Positions 7,910 through 15,361 of a DNA stretch of 64,000 nt are shown here, piece by piece. Positions within the stretch are counted from its first letter, which is position 1; the number at the start of each line of letters is the position of its first letter. The stretch is taken from NCBI GenBank assembly GCA_963840235.1, contig CAWIYC010000002.1, forward strand, positions 372,001 through 436,000, given 5' to 3'. Made by a program: the position numbers and the translations under genes. The stretch comes from JBBRHQ01 sp963840235 (GTDB lineage Bacteria > Actinomycetota > Thermoleophilia > Solirubrobacterales > 70-9). Under the pieces are notes generated by a model, which had not been told where the DNA came from, made no database searches, and worked only from the letters and a program-made list of their open reading frames with translations.

Positions 7910-8701
7910 ATGGCCGTCCTCAGCCGCCTCCGATCGCTGCGCGCCCACCACAGGGCCCAGCGCCCGATTCCGAGCGGTGAGCAACTCGCCAGCGCCACCG
8001 GTCTGCCGTTGCTGATGGAGGCCCCGCAGAGCGCCCTCGCCGGTCCGGGGGAGGGGCGGCTGCCCTCGTCGTCGGTGAGCCGGGCCCAGCTCGAGACCGC
8101 TCGCGCCCTGATCCGCGCCCTGGCGTCGCTGACAGGGGGCGAGCCGCCGCGCTCCGTCTTCGTCTCCGACGGGATCGAGTCGGGAGACGGGGTCGCGCCG
8201 GGGTTGGCGCTGGCGACCGTCTCGGCCCTCGACGGTCGTCGCACCCTCTTGGTCGATGTCGACTTCCGCCGCCGCCCGGTGGGTACCGGGCTGGAGTTGG
8301 ATGGCGCTCCCGGTATCGGCGACTACCTCAACCGGGCGGCCCGCCCGCAGGCGCTCCTGCAGCCGCTGCTGCTGGAAGGGCGGGCTGCAGGCGACGGCTC
8401 CGGGCCGGGGTGCCTGGTCTTCATTGCCGCCGGCGACGGAAGCCCCGATCCGATGCCGACCCCCACCTGGGACCGCTTTCGACACTTCGTCGCCAAGGTG
8501 ACCAAGGCCTATGACTTCGTCGTGCTTGCGGGCGAACCGTTGCTGGCGCCGTCGCAGCCGGGCCAGCTGATCTCGCTGGTGGATGCGGGCGTCGTCTGTG
8601 CCCGGCCGGGCGTGGTCACCGCCGCACAGGCCCAGCAGGCGGGAGCGGCACTGCACCGGTGGTTGCCGCGAACCGTCGGCCTCGTCGCCGCCTCCGGCTA
8701 G
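7910..8701 (+). CDS. CpsD/BY-kinase-like protein lacking the P-loop
   Basis: This 263-residue protein resembles the ATPase domain of bacterial tyrosine kinases and Wzz-linked CpsD proteins. It has an N-terminal helical segment, a strand-loop-helix where Walker A should be, TLLVDVDFRRRP in place of the Walker A'/B region LLVDADLRRP, a GIGDYLN segment, and AYDFVVL near the usual YDxVIxD. At the Walker A position it reads SDGIESGDGVAPG, with no GKT/GKS, so ATP binding is probably lost. The ATG at 7910 is preferred to an in-frame GTG at 7892. It follows argS by 66 bases and is convergent with ccmH. Role unknown; a structural or regulatory pseudo-enzyme is inferred. Confidence 0.6.
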   Translation: MAVLSRLRSLRAHHRAQRPIPSGEQLASATGLPLLMEAPQSALAGPGEGRLPSSSVSRAQLETARALIRALASLTGGEPPRSVFVSDGIESGDGVAPGLALATVSALDGRRTLLVDVDFRRRPVGTGLELDGAPGIGDYLNRAARPQALLQPLLLEGRAAGDGSGPGCLVFIAAGDGSPDPMPTPTWDRFRHFVAKVTKAYDFVVLAGEPLLAPSQPGQLISLVDAGVVCARPGVVTAAQAQQAGAALHRWLPRTVGLVAASG

Positions 8702-8719
8702 GCCGCGGGCTCCCCCCGC

Positions 8720-9178
8720 TCAGAGGTCGTAGCGCGCCAGGTCCGACTCCAGCCGATCTGCGTCCTCTCCCTGCGGCGCGACCGCCGGGCCGTCGCCGCT
8801 GTTGTGGCCGCGCCGCCGCCACCGCGCCACCCCCACGGCCAGCGCCACCGCCCCGACCAGGAAGGCGAGCACGGGGACCCAGTAGGCGGTGAGGTCGAAG
8901 CCCGAGTCCCCGGGCAAGGCCAGGACCTCGGTGCCATATTCGCCGACCAGGGCGTCCTTGATCTGCTCCTTCGAGCGCCCCTCTGCGATCAGGCGGCGGA
9001 CGTAGGCCCGCTCGCGCTCCGCCTGGGGCGAGGTCGAGAGCTCCAGCAGGGTGCCGCATATCGGGCACATCACCTCGTCCTCGACGTCGGGCAGCGAGGC
9101 TCGGGGCGCGGCACCCGCCCCCGCCGGCAGGGCCAGCAGGCCGAGGGCGATCGCTCCGAGGAGTGCGGCGCGCCTCAT
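8720..9178 (-). CDS. ccmH: cytochrome c maturation protein CcmH
   Basis: This 152-residue protein has a cleavable signal peptide (1-23), a small extracytoplasmic domain with the redox motif CPIC (about 38-41), and a C-terminal transmembrane helix at about 103-122. In System I cytochrome c maturation, CcmH reduces the CXXCH cysteines of apocytochrome c. The usual LRCxxC appears here as VMCPICG. The ATG overlaps the end of ccmG by 4 bases, so the two form a coupled operon. The short cytoplasmic tail is acidic. Confidence 0.88.
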   Translation of the reverse strand: MRRAALLGAIALGLLALPAGAGAAPRASLPDVEDEVMCPICGTLLELSTSPQAERERAYVRRLIAEGRSKEQIKDALVGEYGTEVLALPGDSGFDLTAYWVPVLAFLVGAVALAVGVARWRRRGHNSGDGPAVAPQGEDADRLESDLARYDL

Positions 9179-9705
9179 TCCGGCCCCCCGAGCGCAGGCA
9201 GCCGAGGCAGGACGAACTGCTTCAGCCAGGCGTCGCTGACCGGGCCGCGCCGCAGCAGCCGCAGGCGCCCCTGCGGATCGACGAGGAAGTTCTCGGGGAC
9301 GCCGGTGGTGCCGTAATCGGAGGCCTCGTCACCGTCGCCGTCGCGAAGCTGCGGGTAGGTGAGCCCGAACTCGCGGACGAAGGCGCGGCCGTCCCCGGTC
9401 AGGTCGCGGGTATTGATCCCGAGGACGGTGAATCGGGGCCCACCGTGACGATCCTGGAAGCCCTCGAGTGCCGGCGACTCCTGGCGGCAGGGAACGCACC
9501 ACGAGGCCCAGAAGTTGACCAACACCCACTTCCCGCGGTAATCGGCGAGGGAGCCGTTTCCGGCGCCGTCGAGCCTCGGCAGCGCTCCGGCGGGAGCGGG
9601 CGAACCGATCTCCGCCCCCGAGGCGCCCTTTCTGGAGAGGCCGAAGGCGAGCAGGCCGACGATGGCGAGGACGGCGATCACGGCGAGAAAGGGTCGGGTG
9701 CCCAT
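9175..9705 (-). CDS. ccmG: thiol-disulfide oxidoreductase CcmG/DsbE (membrane-anchored thioredoxin)
   Basis: This 176-residue protein has an N-terminal membrane anchor (about 5-24) and a thioredoxin fold. Key motifs are VNFWASWCVPC with the redox pair near residues 69-72 and the cis-proline region TGVPENFLVDPQG. It delivers electrons to CcmH and apocytochrome c outside the cytoplasmic membrane. On the minus strand TACGCT lies 8 bases before the ATG, suggesting a leaderless operon ccmG-ccmH. Confidence 0.9.
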   Translation of the reverse strand: MGTRPFLAVIAVLAIVGLLAFGLSRKGASGAEIGSPAPAGALPRLDGAGNGSLADYRGKWVLVNFWASWCVPCRQESPALEGFQDRHGGPRFTVLGINTRDLTGDGRAFVREFGLTYPQLRDGDGDEASDYGTTGVPENFLVDPQGRLRLLRRGPVSDAWLKQFVLPRLPALGGPE

Positions 9706-9778
9706 CGCGGCAAAGCGTAGATAGCTGCAGCTGCCGGCCGCCCCCCGGCGGCGCCGTCACCCCTAGAATCCGGCGGGC

Positions 9779-9851
9779 GCGGACGTAGCTCAGCTGGTAG
9801 AGCGCGAGCTTCCCAAGCTCGAGGTCGCGGGTTCGAGACCCGTCGTCCGCT
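9779..9851 (+). tRNA. tRNA-Gly (anticodon CCC)
   Basis: A full cloverleaf is seen. The 7-bp acceptor stem GCGGACG pairs with CGTCCGC. The D stem is GCTC/GAGC. The anticodon stem CGAGC/GCTCG holds loop TTCCCAA, giving anticodon CCC at 9812-9814. The T arm is GCGGG-TTCGAGA-CCCGT. The discriminator is T (U73), normal for glycine, and CCA is not encoded. Confidence 0.95.
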
Positions 9852-9920
9852 TCGCTGCCCGTCCTCCGGCAGGTTTCGCCGGAATGTCCAATCGGCGGCA
9901 TCCGAATTCGACATCGATCT

Positions 9921-9950
9921 GTGACACATATCCCGGAGTAGTGCTAGGCT
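9921..9950 (+). promoter_or_regulatory. promoter of the triple copper-protein operon
   Basis: GTGACA (9921-9926) resembles a -35 box and TAGGCT (9945-9950) a -10 box, with an 18-base spacer. The GTG start at 9957 begins 6 bases after the -10 element, so the first gene is probably leaderless. The next two genes follow at 4-base gaps without promoter-like sequence. Confidence 0.55.
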
Positions 9951-9956
9951 GACGGC

Positions 9957-11561
9957 GTGTTGAATCGGGTCTGGCGTTCAGCAGGGGGAGTTGTTCTTTT
10001 TGCGCTTGCGGGCGTGATGCTCGTCGCTGCGCCGACCGCCCAGGCCGAGAAGAAGCTGCTGAAACGGCTGCCCGACGGGGTCGAGCGGATCAAGTACAGG
10101 GTCGGCCCCTTCAACGTGACCCCCGGGCAGAACCGGATCGGCAACAGGCCCATACTGGGCAGTGAGCGACCCGCGGTGGACGGCTGGATCGTGCGGATGA
10201 AGCCCGACCTGGTCTGGTCGAGCGGCTCCAGGGAGGGCAAGCCGCCCTCGACCGAGAAGGTGATGTTCCACCACGGCGTCTTCATCAACCTCTCGCGCAA
10301 GGACGCGACTACCGGCGCAAACTACGAGCGCTTCATGGGCAGCGGCGAAGAGAAGACGATCATGCAGTTCCCGCGGCCGTTCGGCTACCGCTACAAGGCC
10401 AGCGACAACTGGTTCCTAAACCACATGATCCACAACCTGACGGCGCAGCCGATGACGCTCGACATCTCCTACACGGTCGACTTCATTCCCGACACCTCCC
10501 CGGCCGCCGAGGGGATGCGGGGGGTCAGGCCGATCTGGATGGACGTCGAGAACGGCAGCGGCTATCCCGTCTTCGACACGATCAAGGGCTCGGGCGGCAA
10601 GGACGGCGAGATCGTCTACCCCGATGACGTCCCTGACGCCTACCCCCCCGGCGTCCATAAGAACCTCTGGACCGTCGACCGCGACGGGGTGCTCGTGAAC
10701 ACCGCCGGGCACGTGCACACCGGCGGGCTCGCGACAGACCTCTACCTGAGCCGAGATGGGGCCAAGTACGCCGGCCCGCGCTGCAAGAGCAAGCCGAACG
10801 TGGCCCAGCGCCGCGCCTGCCGCGAGAAGATGCCGCGCGTCGAGGGCAACAAGGTGCACCTGTTCCGCTCCGACGCCAAGTACTACGAGCCGGCGGGACC
10901 GGTCTCCTGGGACGTCAGCATGAAGGGCACCCGCCCCGGCTGGAAGGTGGCTGTGAAGAAGGGCGACACGCTCGAGGTCAACACCACCTATGAGACAAAG
11001 CTCGCCTCCTGGTACGAGTCGATGGGGATCATGGTCGTCTACATGGCCGACGGGGGCGGGGGCAAGGATCCCTACAAGACCAAGCTCGACTACCCCGGCG
11101 TGGTCACCCACGGGCACCTGCCCGAAAACCATGTCCACGGCGGCAAGGCAACCGACCTGCCCGACCCGCGAAAGCTCGCCTCCGGCGCCAGCAGCGGCGA
11201 CCCCTTCCTGATCAGCGGCTTCACCTACGCCGCCGGCGACTTCCGCATCCCGGGCGCCAGCGGCCGCCCACCCGTGGTCAAGCGCGGCCAGTCGCTGACA
11301 TACGAACTGGCGGCGGCGGACGCCGGGCGCGAGGAGTGGCACTCGCTGACCTCCTGCGCGGCGCCGTGCAACCGCTCGACCGGGATCGCCTACCCGATCC
11401 CCGACGGCAAGTTCCAGTTCGACTCGGGCCAGCTTGGCGACTTCACCCCGGCGGTCTACCGCCGCACCTGGTCGACGCCGAACGACCTTCCGGTGGGCAC
11501 CTACACCTACTTCTGCCGTATCCACCCGCTGATGCGCGGGGCCTTCCGCGTGGTCAACTAG
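9957..11561 (+). CDS. secreted PHM-like dicopper domain fused to amicyanin-type cupredoxin, copy 1
   Basis: This 534-residue exported protein has a signal peptide ending AQA at about 30. The central part carries His/Met motifs in the order seen in peptidylglycine alpha-hydroxylating monooxygenase: HH (105-106), a later His pair (156, 159), HVH (252-254) inside GHVHTGG, and a Met in ESMGIMVVYM (356). A His-rich linker (385, 387, 392, 394) leads to a cupredoxin domain (about 415-534). Its type 1 copper ligands are His462, Cys520, His523 and Met526; the FCRIHPLMRG block is amicyanin-like. Two more cysteine pairs (276/288, 467/471) could form disulfides. Monooxygenase-like chemistry fed by an internal electron carrier is inference. 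GTG start, leaderless. Confidence 0.7.
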   Translation: MLNRVWRSAGGVVLFALAGVMLVAAPTAQAEKKLLKRLPDGVERIKYRVGPFNVTPGQNRIGNRPILGSERPAVDGWIVRMKPDLVWSSGSREGKPPSTEKVMFHHGVFINLSRKDATTGANYERFMGSGEEKTIMQFPRPFGYRYKASDNWFLNHMIHNLTAQPMTLDISYTVDFIPDTSPAAEGMRGVRPIWMDVENGSGYPVFDTIKGSGGKDGEIVYPDDVPDAYPPGVHKNLWTVDRDGVLVNTAGHVHTGGLATDLYLSRDGAKYAGPRCKSKPNVAQRRACREKMPRVEGNKVHLFRSDAKYYEPAGPVSWDVSMKGTRPGWKVAVKKGDTLEVNTTYETKLASWYESMGIMVVYMADGGGGKDPYKTKLDYPGVVTHGHLPENHVHGGKATDLPDPRKLASGASSGDPFLISGFTYAAGDFRIPGASGRPPVVKRGQSLTYELAAADAGREEWHSLTSCAAPCNRSTGIAYPIPDGKFQFDSGQLGDFTPAVYRRTWSTPNDLPVGTYTYFCRIHPLMRGAFRVVN

Positions 11562-11565
11562 TCAC

Positions 11566-13155
11566 GTGACCCGGCTTTGGCGTGCAGCAGGAGGATTGGC
11601 GCTGGTGGGCGCCATGCTCGTGGCCGCGCCGGCCGCCCAGGCCTCACACGGCCCGGCAAAGCGCCTCGCCGACGGCGTGCAGCGGATCACCTACGACGTC
11701 GGCCCCATCGACGTGACCCCGGGGCAGAACCGGATCTCCTACAAGCCGATCACCGGCGCCGACCGGCCGCCCGTGGACGGCTGGATCGTGCGGATGAAGC
11801 CGGATCTGGTCTGGGCCAACGGTCCGCGGAAGGGCAAGCCGCCGCAGACCGACAAGGTGATGTTCCATCACGGCGTCTGGGTCAACCTCTCCCGCGCCAA
11901 CGCATCCACGCCGAGCCTTCCCGAGCTGTTTGCCGCCACCGGCGAGGAGAAGACGATCATCGGCTTCCCCCAGGGCTACGGCTACCGCTACAAGGCGAGC
12001 GACGTCTGGATTCTCAACCACATGCTCCACAACCTGACGGCGCAGCCGATGAAGCTCGACATCCGCTACACGATCGATTTCATCCCGGATACGGCCCCAG
12101 CCGCCGAAGGCATTCGCGCCGCGCGGCCGATCTGGATGGACGTCGAGAGCGGCAAGATCTACCCGGTCTTCGACGTCCTCAAGGGCTCAGGCGAGAACGG
12201 CAAGTTCACCTATCCGCGTGACGACCCCAACGCCTATCCGCCCGGCGTCCACAAGAACCTCTGGACCGCGGACCGCGACGGCGTCCTCATCTCCACCGCC
12301 GGGCACGTCCACACCGGCGGCCTCTACACGGATCTGTTCCTGCGCCGCCCGGGCGCTCGCTACGCCGGCCCCAAATGCCAGAGCAAGCCGAAGGCCTCGC
12401 AGCGCCGCGCCTGCTGGGAGAAGGCGCCGCAGGTCAAGGGCGACCGCGTGCACCTGTTCCGCTCCGACGCCAAGTACTTCGAGCCGGCCGGGCCGGTGTC
12501 CTGGGACGTCAGCATGAAGGGCACCCGCCCGGACTGGAAGGTCCAGGTGCACAAGGGAGACACGCTCGAGATCCAGGCCACCTACGAGACCAAGCTGGCC
12601 TCCTGGTACGAGTCGATGGGGATCATGGTCGTGTTCATGGCCGACGGCACCGACGGCAGGGATCCCTTCAAGACCAAGGTCGACTACCCGGGCCAGGTCA
12701 CCCATGGCCACCTGCCCGAGAACAGCGTCCACGGCGGCAAGGCAACCGACCTGCCCGACCCGCGAAAGCTCGCCTCCGGCGCCAGCAGCGGCGACCCCTT
12801 CCTGATCAGCGGCTTCACCTACGCCGCCGGCGACTTCCGCATCCCCGGCGCCAGCGGCCGCCCGCCGGTGGTCAAGCGCGGCCAGTCGCTGACATACGAG
12901 CTTGCCGCGCCCGACGCCTCGCGCGAGGAATGGCACTCGCTGACCTCCTGCGCGGCGCCCTGCAACCGCTCGACCGGGATCGCCTACCCGATCCCCGACG
13001 GCAAGTGGCAGTTCGACTCGGGCCAGCTGGGCGACAGGACCCCCGCGGTCGGCCGCCGCACCTGGTCGACCCCGAACGACCTCCCGACCGGCACCTACAC
13101 CTACTTCTGCCGCATCCACCCGCTGATGCGCGGCGCCTTCCGCGTCGTCAAGTAG
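11566..13155 (+). CDS. secreted PHM-like dicopper domain fused to amicyanin-type cupredoxin, copy 2
   Basis: This 529-residue paralogue of the preceding gene starts with GTG 4 bases after its stop. The signal peptide ends AQA at 26. Every candidate metal ligand is kept: HH 101-102, His152/155, HVH 247-249, Met351, linker His380/382/389, cupredoxin His457, Cys515, His518, Met521. It shares a 119-base identical tract with copy 1 (12727-12845) and an 82-base identical tract with copy 3 (12180-12261), which suggests gene conversion within the array. The loop at about 112-122 between the HH motif and the GEEKT segment differs between copies. Probably translated from the same mRNA as copies 1 and 3. 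Confidence 0.7.
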   Translation: MTRLWRAAGGLALVGAMLVAAPAAQASHGPAKRLADGVQRITYDVGPIDVTPGQNRISYKPITGADRPPVDGWIVRMKPDLVWANGPRKGKPPQTDKVMFHHGVWVNLSRANASTPSLPELFAATGEEKTIIGFPQGYGYRYKASDVWILNHMLHNLTAQPMKLDIRYTIDFIPDTAPAAEGIRAARPIWMDVESGKIYPVFDVLKGSGENGKFTYPRDDPNAYPPGVHKNLWTADRDGVLISTAGHVHTGGLYTDLFLRRPGARYAGPKCQSKPKASQRRACWEKAPQVKGDRVHLFRSDAKYFEPAGPVSWDVSMKGTRPDWKVQVHKGDTLEIQATYETKLASWYESMGIMVVFMADGTDGRDPFKTKVDYPGQVTHGHLPENSVHGGKATDLPDPRKLASGASSGDPFLISGFTYAAGDFRIPGASGRPPVVKRGQSLTYELAAPDASREEWHSLTSCAAPCNRSTGIAYPIPDGKWQFDSGQLGDRTPAVGRRTWSTPNDLPTGTYTYFCRIHPLMRGAFRVVK

Positions 13156-13159
13156 TTCG

Positions 13160-14734
13160 ATGAGTCGGGCCCGGCAGGCAGCTGGAGGTTTGGTGCTGGC
13201 GATCGCCGGTGCCCTGCTCATGATCGCGCCGGCAGCCCAGGCCTCCCACGGCCCGGTCAAGCGCCTTGCCGACGGTGTGCAGCGGATCACCTACGACGTC
13301 GGCCCCCTCGACGTCACCCCCGGCCAGAACCGGATCTCCTACAGGCCGATCACCGGCGCCGACCGGCCGCCCGTGGACGGCTGGATCGTGCGGATGAAGC
13401 CGGATCTGGTTTGGGCCAACGGTCCGCGGAAGGGCAAGGCGCCGCAGACCGACAAGGTGATGTTCCATCACGGCGTCTGGGTCAACCTCTCCCGCCCCGA
13501 CTCGCTCTTCGCCGCGACCGGCGAGGAGAAGACGATCATGGAGTTCCCGCCCGGCTTCGGCTACCGCTACAAGGCGAGCGACGTCTGGGCACTCAACCAC
13601 ATGATCCACAACCTGACGGCACAGCCGATGAAGCTCGACATCCAGTACACGGTCGACTTCATCCCCGACAGCTCCCCCGCCGCTGCGGGGATTGAGCCCG
13701 TCCGCCCGATCTGGATGGACGTCCAGAACGGCAGCGGCTACCCCGTATTCGACGTCTACAAGGGCTCAGGCGAGAACGGCAAGTTCACCTATCCGCGTGA
13801 CGACCCCAACGCCTATCCGCCCGGCGTCCACAAGAACCTCCGGACGCTGAACAGCGACGGCGTCCTCATCTCCACCGCCGGGCACGTCCACACCGGCGGC
13901 CTCTACACCGACCTCTTCCTGCACCGTCCGGGCGCCAGTTACGCGGGGCCGAAGTGCAACAGCAAGCCGAAGGCGGCGCAGCGCCGCGCCTGCTGGGAGA
14001 AGGCGCCCCGCGTCAACGGCGACCGCGTGCACCTGTTCCGCTCCGACGCCAAGTACTTCGAGCCGGCGGGGCCGGTCTCATGGGACGTGGCGATGAAGGG
14101 CACCCGCCCGGACTGGAAGGTCCAGGTGCACAAGGGAGACACGCTCGAGATCCAGGCCACCTACGAGACCAAGCTGGCCTCCTGGTACGAGTCGATGGGG
14201 ATCATGGTTGTCTACATGGCCGATGGCACCGACGGCCGGGATCCATACAGGACCAAGGTCGACTACCCCGGCCGGGTCACCCACGGACACCTGCCCGAGA
14301 ACAAGGTCCACGGCGGCAAGGCGACCGACCTGCCCGACCCCCGCAAGCTGGCGTCCGGAGCGAGCAGCGGCGACCCCTTCCTGATCAGCGGCTTCACCTA
14401 CGGCGCCGGCGACTTCCGCATCCCGGGGGCCGGAGGCCGCCCACCGGTGGTCGAGAAGGGACAATCGCTGACCTTCGAGCTGGCGGCTGCCGACGCCTCG
14501 CGCGAGGAGTGGCACTCGCTGACCTCCTGCGCGGCGCCCTGCAACCGCTCGACCGGGATCGCCTACCCGATCCCTGACGGCAAGTGGCAGTTCGACTCCG
14601 GCCAGCTCGGTGACAGGACCCCCGCCGTTCTGCGCCGCACCTGGTCGACCCCGAACGACCTCCCGACCGGCACCTACACCTACTTCTGCCGCATCCACCC
14701 GCTGATGCGCGGCGCTTTCCGCGTCGTCAAGTAG
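13160..14734 (+). CDS. secreted PHM-like dicopper domain fused to amicyanin-type cupredoxin, copy 3
   Basis: This third tandem copy has 524 residues and an ATG start 4 bases after copy 2. The signal peptide ends AQA at about 28. The proposed ligands are again intact: HH 103-104, His147/150, HVH 242-244, Met346, linker His375/377/384, cupredoxin His452, Cys510, His513, Met516. It has the shortest loop after the HH motif. Retention of all ligands in three copies argues that each is a working enzyme or carrier, with differences limited to surface loops. A strong GC hairpin follows at 14779-14812. Confidence 0.7.
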   Translation: MSRARQAAGGLVLAIAGALLMIAPAAQASHGPVKRLADGVQRITYDVGPLDVTPGQNRISYRPITGADRPPVDGWIVRMKPDLVWANGPRKGKAPQTDKVMFHHGVWVNLSRPDSLFAATGEEKTIMEFPPGFGYRYKASDVWALNHMIHNLTAQPMKLDIQYTVDFIPDSSPAAAGIEPVRPIWMDVQNGSGYPVFDVYKGSGENGKFTYPRDDPNAYPPGVHKNLRTLNSDGVLISTAGHVHTGGLYTDLFLHRPGASYAGPKCNSKPKAAQRRACWEKAPRVNGDRVHLFRSDAKYFEPAGPVSWDVAMKGTRPDWKVQVHKGDTLEIQATYETKLASWYESMGIMVVYMADGTDGRDPYRTKVDYPGRVTHGHLPENKVHGGKATDLPDPRKLASGASSGDPFLISGFTYGAGDFRIPGAGGRPPVVEKGQSLTFELAAADASREEWHSLTSCAAPCNRSTGIAYPIPDGKWQFDSGQLGDRTPAVLRRTWSTPNDLPTGTYTYFCRIHPLMRGAFRVVK

Positions 14735-14778
14735 AGCCCGATCCGCGGACGGGGTACCGAGGTCGTGCCGGCTGGCGA

Positions 14779-14812
14779 GGCCCGGCCAGGACACACATGC
14801 CCCGGCCGGGCC
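14779..14812. terminator. hairpin between convergent copper-protein and SHOCT genes
   Basis: GGCCCGGCC (14779-14787) pairs perfectly with GGCCGGGCC (14804-14812) across a 16-base loop, in the only gap between two convergent transcription units. There is no T run; a bidirectional terminator is inferred from position. Confidence 0.45.
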
Positions 14813-14820
14813 GCCTGGTC

Positions 14821-15216
14821 CTAACCCTTGGCCAGGATCTTGGCCTTCATCGAGTCGTACTCCTCGGCCGAGATGCCGCCCTTCTCCTTGAGGTCGTTGA
14901 GCTTGTGCAGCTCATCCACCTGTGAGGTGCCGGCGGTCTCGCGGACGTACTCGTCGAAGTGCTTCTTCTGATCAGCCTGCTCCTTGATCGCCCGCTCCCG
15001 CATGCCGCTGCCGCGAGCGATCAGGTAGATCAGAGCCGTCAGGAACGGAACGAAGACGAGGAAGAAGACCCAGATCGCCTTGCCCCATCCGGACAGCTCG
15101 TGATCGCGGAAGACGTCGATCAGGATCGTGATCATGATCCAGACCCAGATCACGAAGAGGAAGATCTCGAATACGGTCAGGAGCACCTGGCCAAACGTGT
15201 ATTCGGCTAATACCAA
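14821..15216 (-). CDS. membrane protein with phospholipase D-like N-terminal and SHOCT domains
   Basis: This 131-residue protein has two hydrophobic helices (about 10-32 and 45-68) joined by a short loop containing DVFRDHELSGWGKAIWV, the pattern of the PLDc_N domain. A charged helical linker leads to a C-terminal SHOCT domain (about 100-130: LHKLNDLKEKGGIS...EYDSMKAKIL). SHOCT modules are short oligomerisation domains on membrane or secreted proteins. The frame has no ATG; TTG at 15216 is preceded by AAAGGA at suitable spacing. Function is unknown, although such proteins often occur in cell-envelope stress regulons. Confidence 0.75.
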   Translation of the reverse strand: MVLAEYTFGQVLLTVFEIFLFVIWVWIMITILIDVFRDHELSGWGKAIWVFFLVFVPFLTALIYLIARGSGMRERAIKEQADQKKHFDEYVRETAGTSQVDELHKLNDLKEKGGISAEEYDSMKAKILAKG

Positions 15217-15304
15217 GTGGTCGGTCCTTTCAATTGATTGTGGACAAACTCCGTCGCACGCCCGCGAAGCGGGAGCTGCGCAGAAGGAATTGGAGGGTAT
15301 ACCT

Positions 15305-15322
15305 CGCCAGCGACGGCTGGCG
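15305..15322. other. 7-bp hairpin in the SHOCT/glycosyltransferase intergenic region
   Basis: CGCCAGC-GACG-GCTGGCG forms a compact stem-loop about 40 bases before the glycosyltransferase start and on the 5' side of the divergent SHOCT gene. The remainder of 15217-15349 shows nothing recognisable apart from promoter-like TATACC on the minus strand. Confidence 0.25.
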
Positions 15323-15349
15323 GTCCCGCGCGGCGGCCCGGGGCGCGGG

Positions 15350-15355
15350 TACTGT
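15350..15355 (+). promoter_or_regulatory. -10 element of the glycosyltransferase, leaderless type
   Basis: TACTGT is followed by 6 bases and the GTG at 15362. This sets the start codon, because the same frame stays open for 78 further codons upstream without family signal. Confidence 0.5.
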
Positions 15356-15361
15356 GCGGAC

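Noticed and set aside
15128..15361. N-terminal 78-residue extension of the glycosyltransferase
   Set aside because: It covers the 5' end of the divergent SHOCT gene and has no GT2 signal. GTG 15362 follows a -10 element at leaderless spacing.
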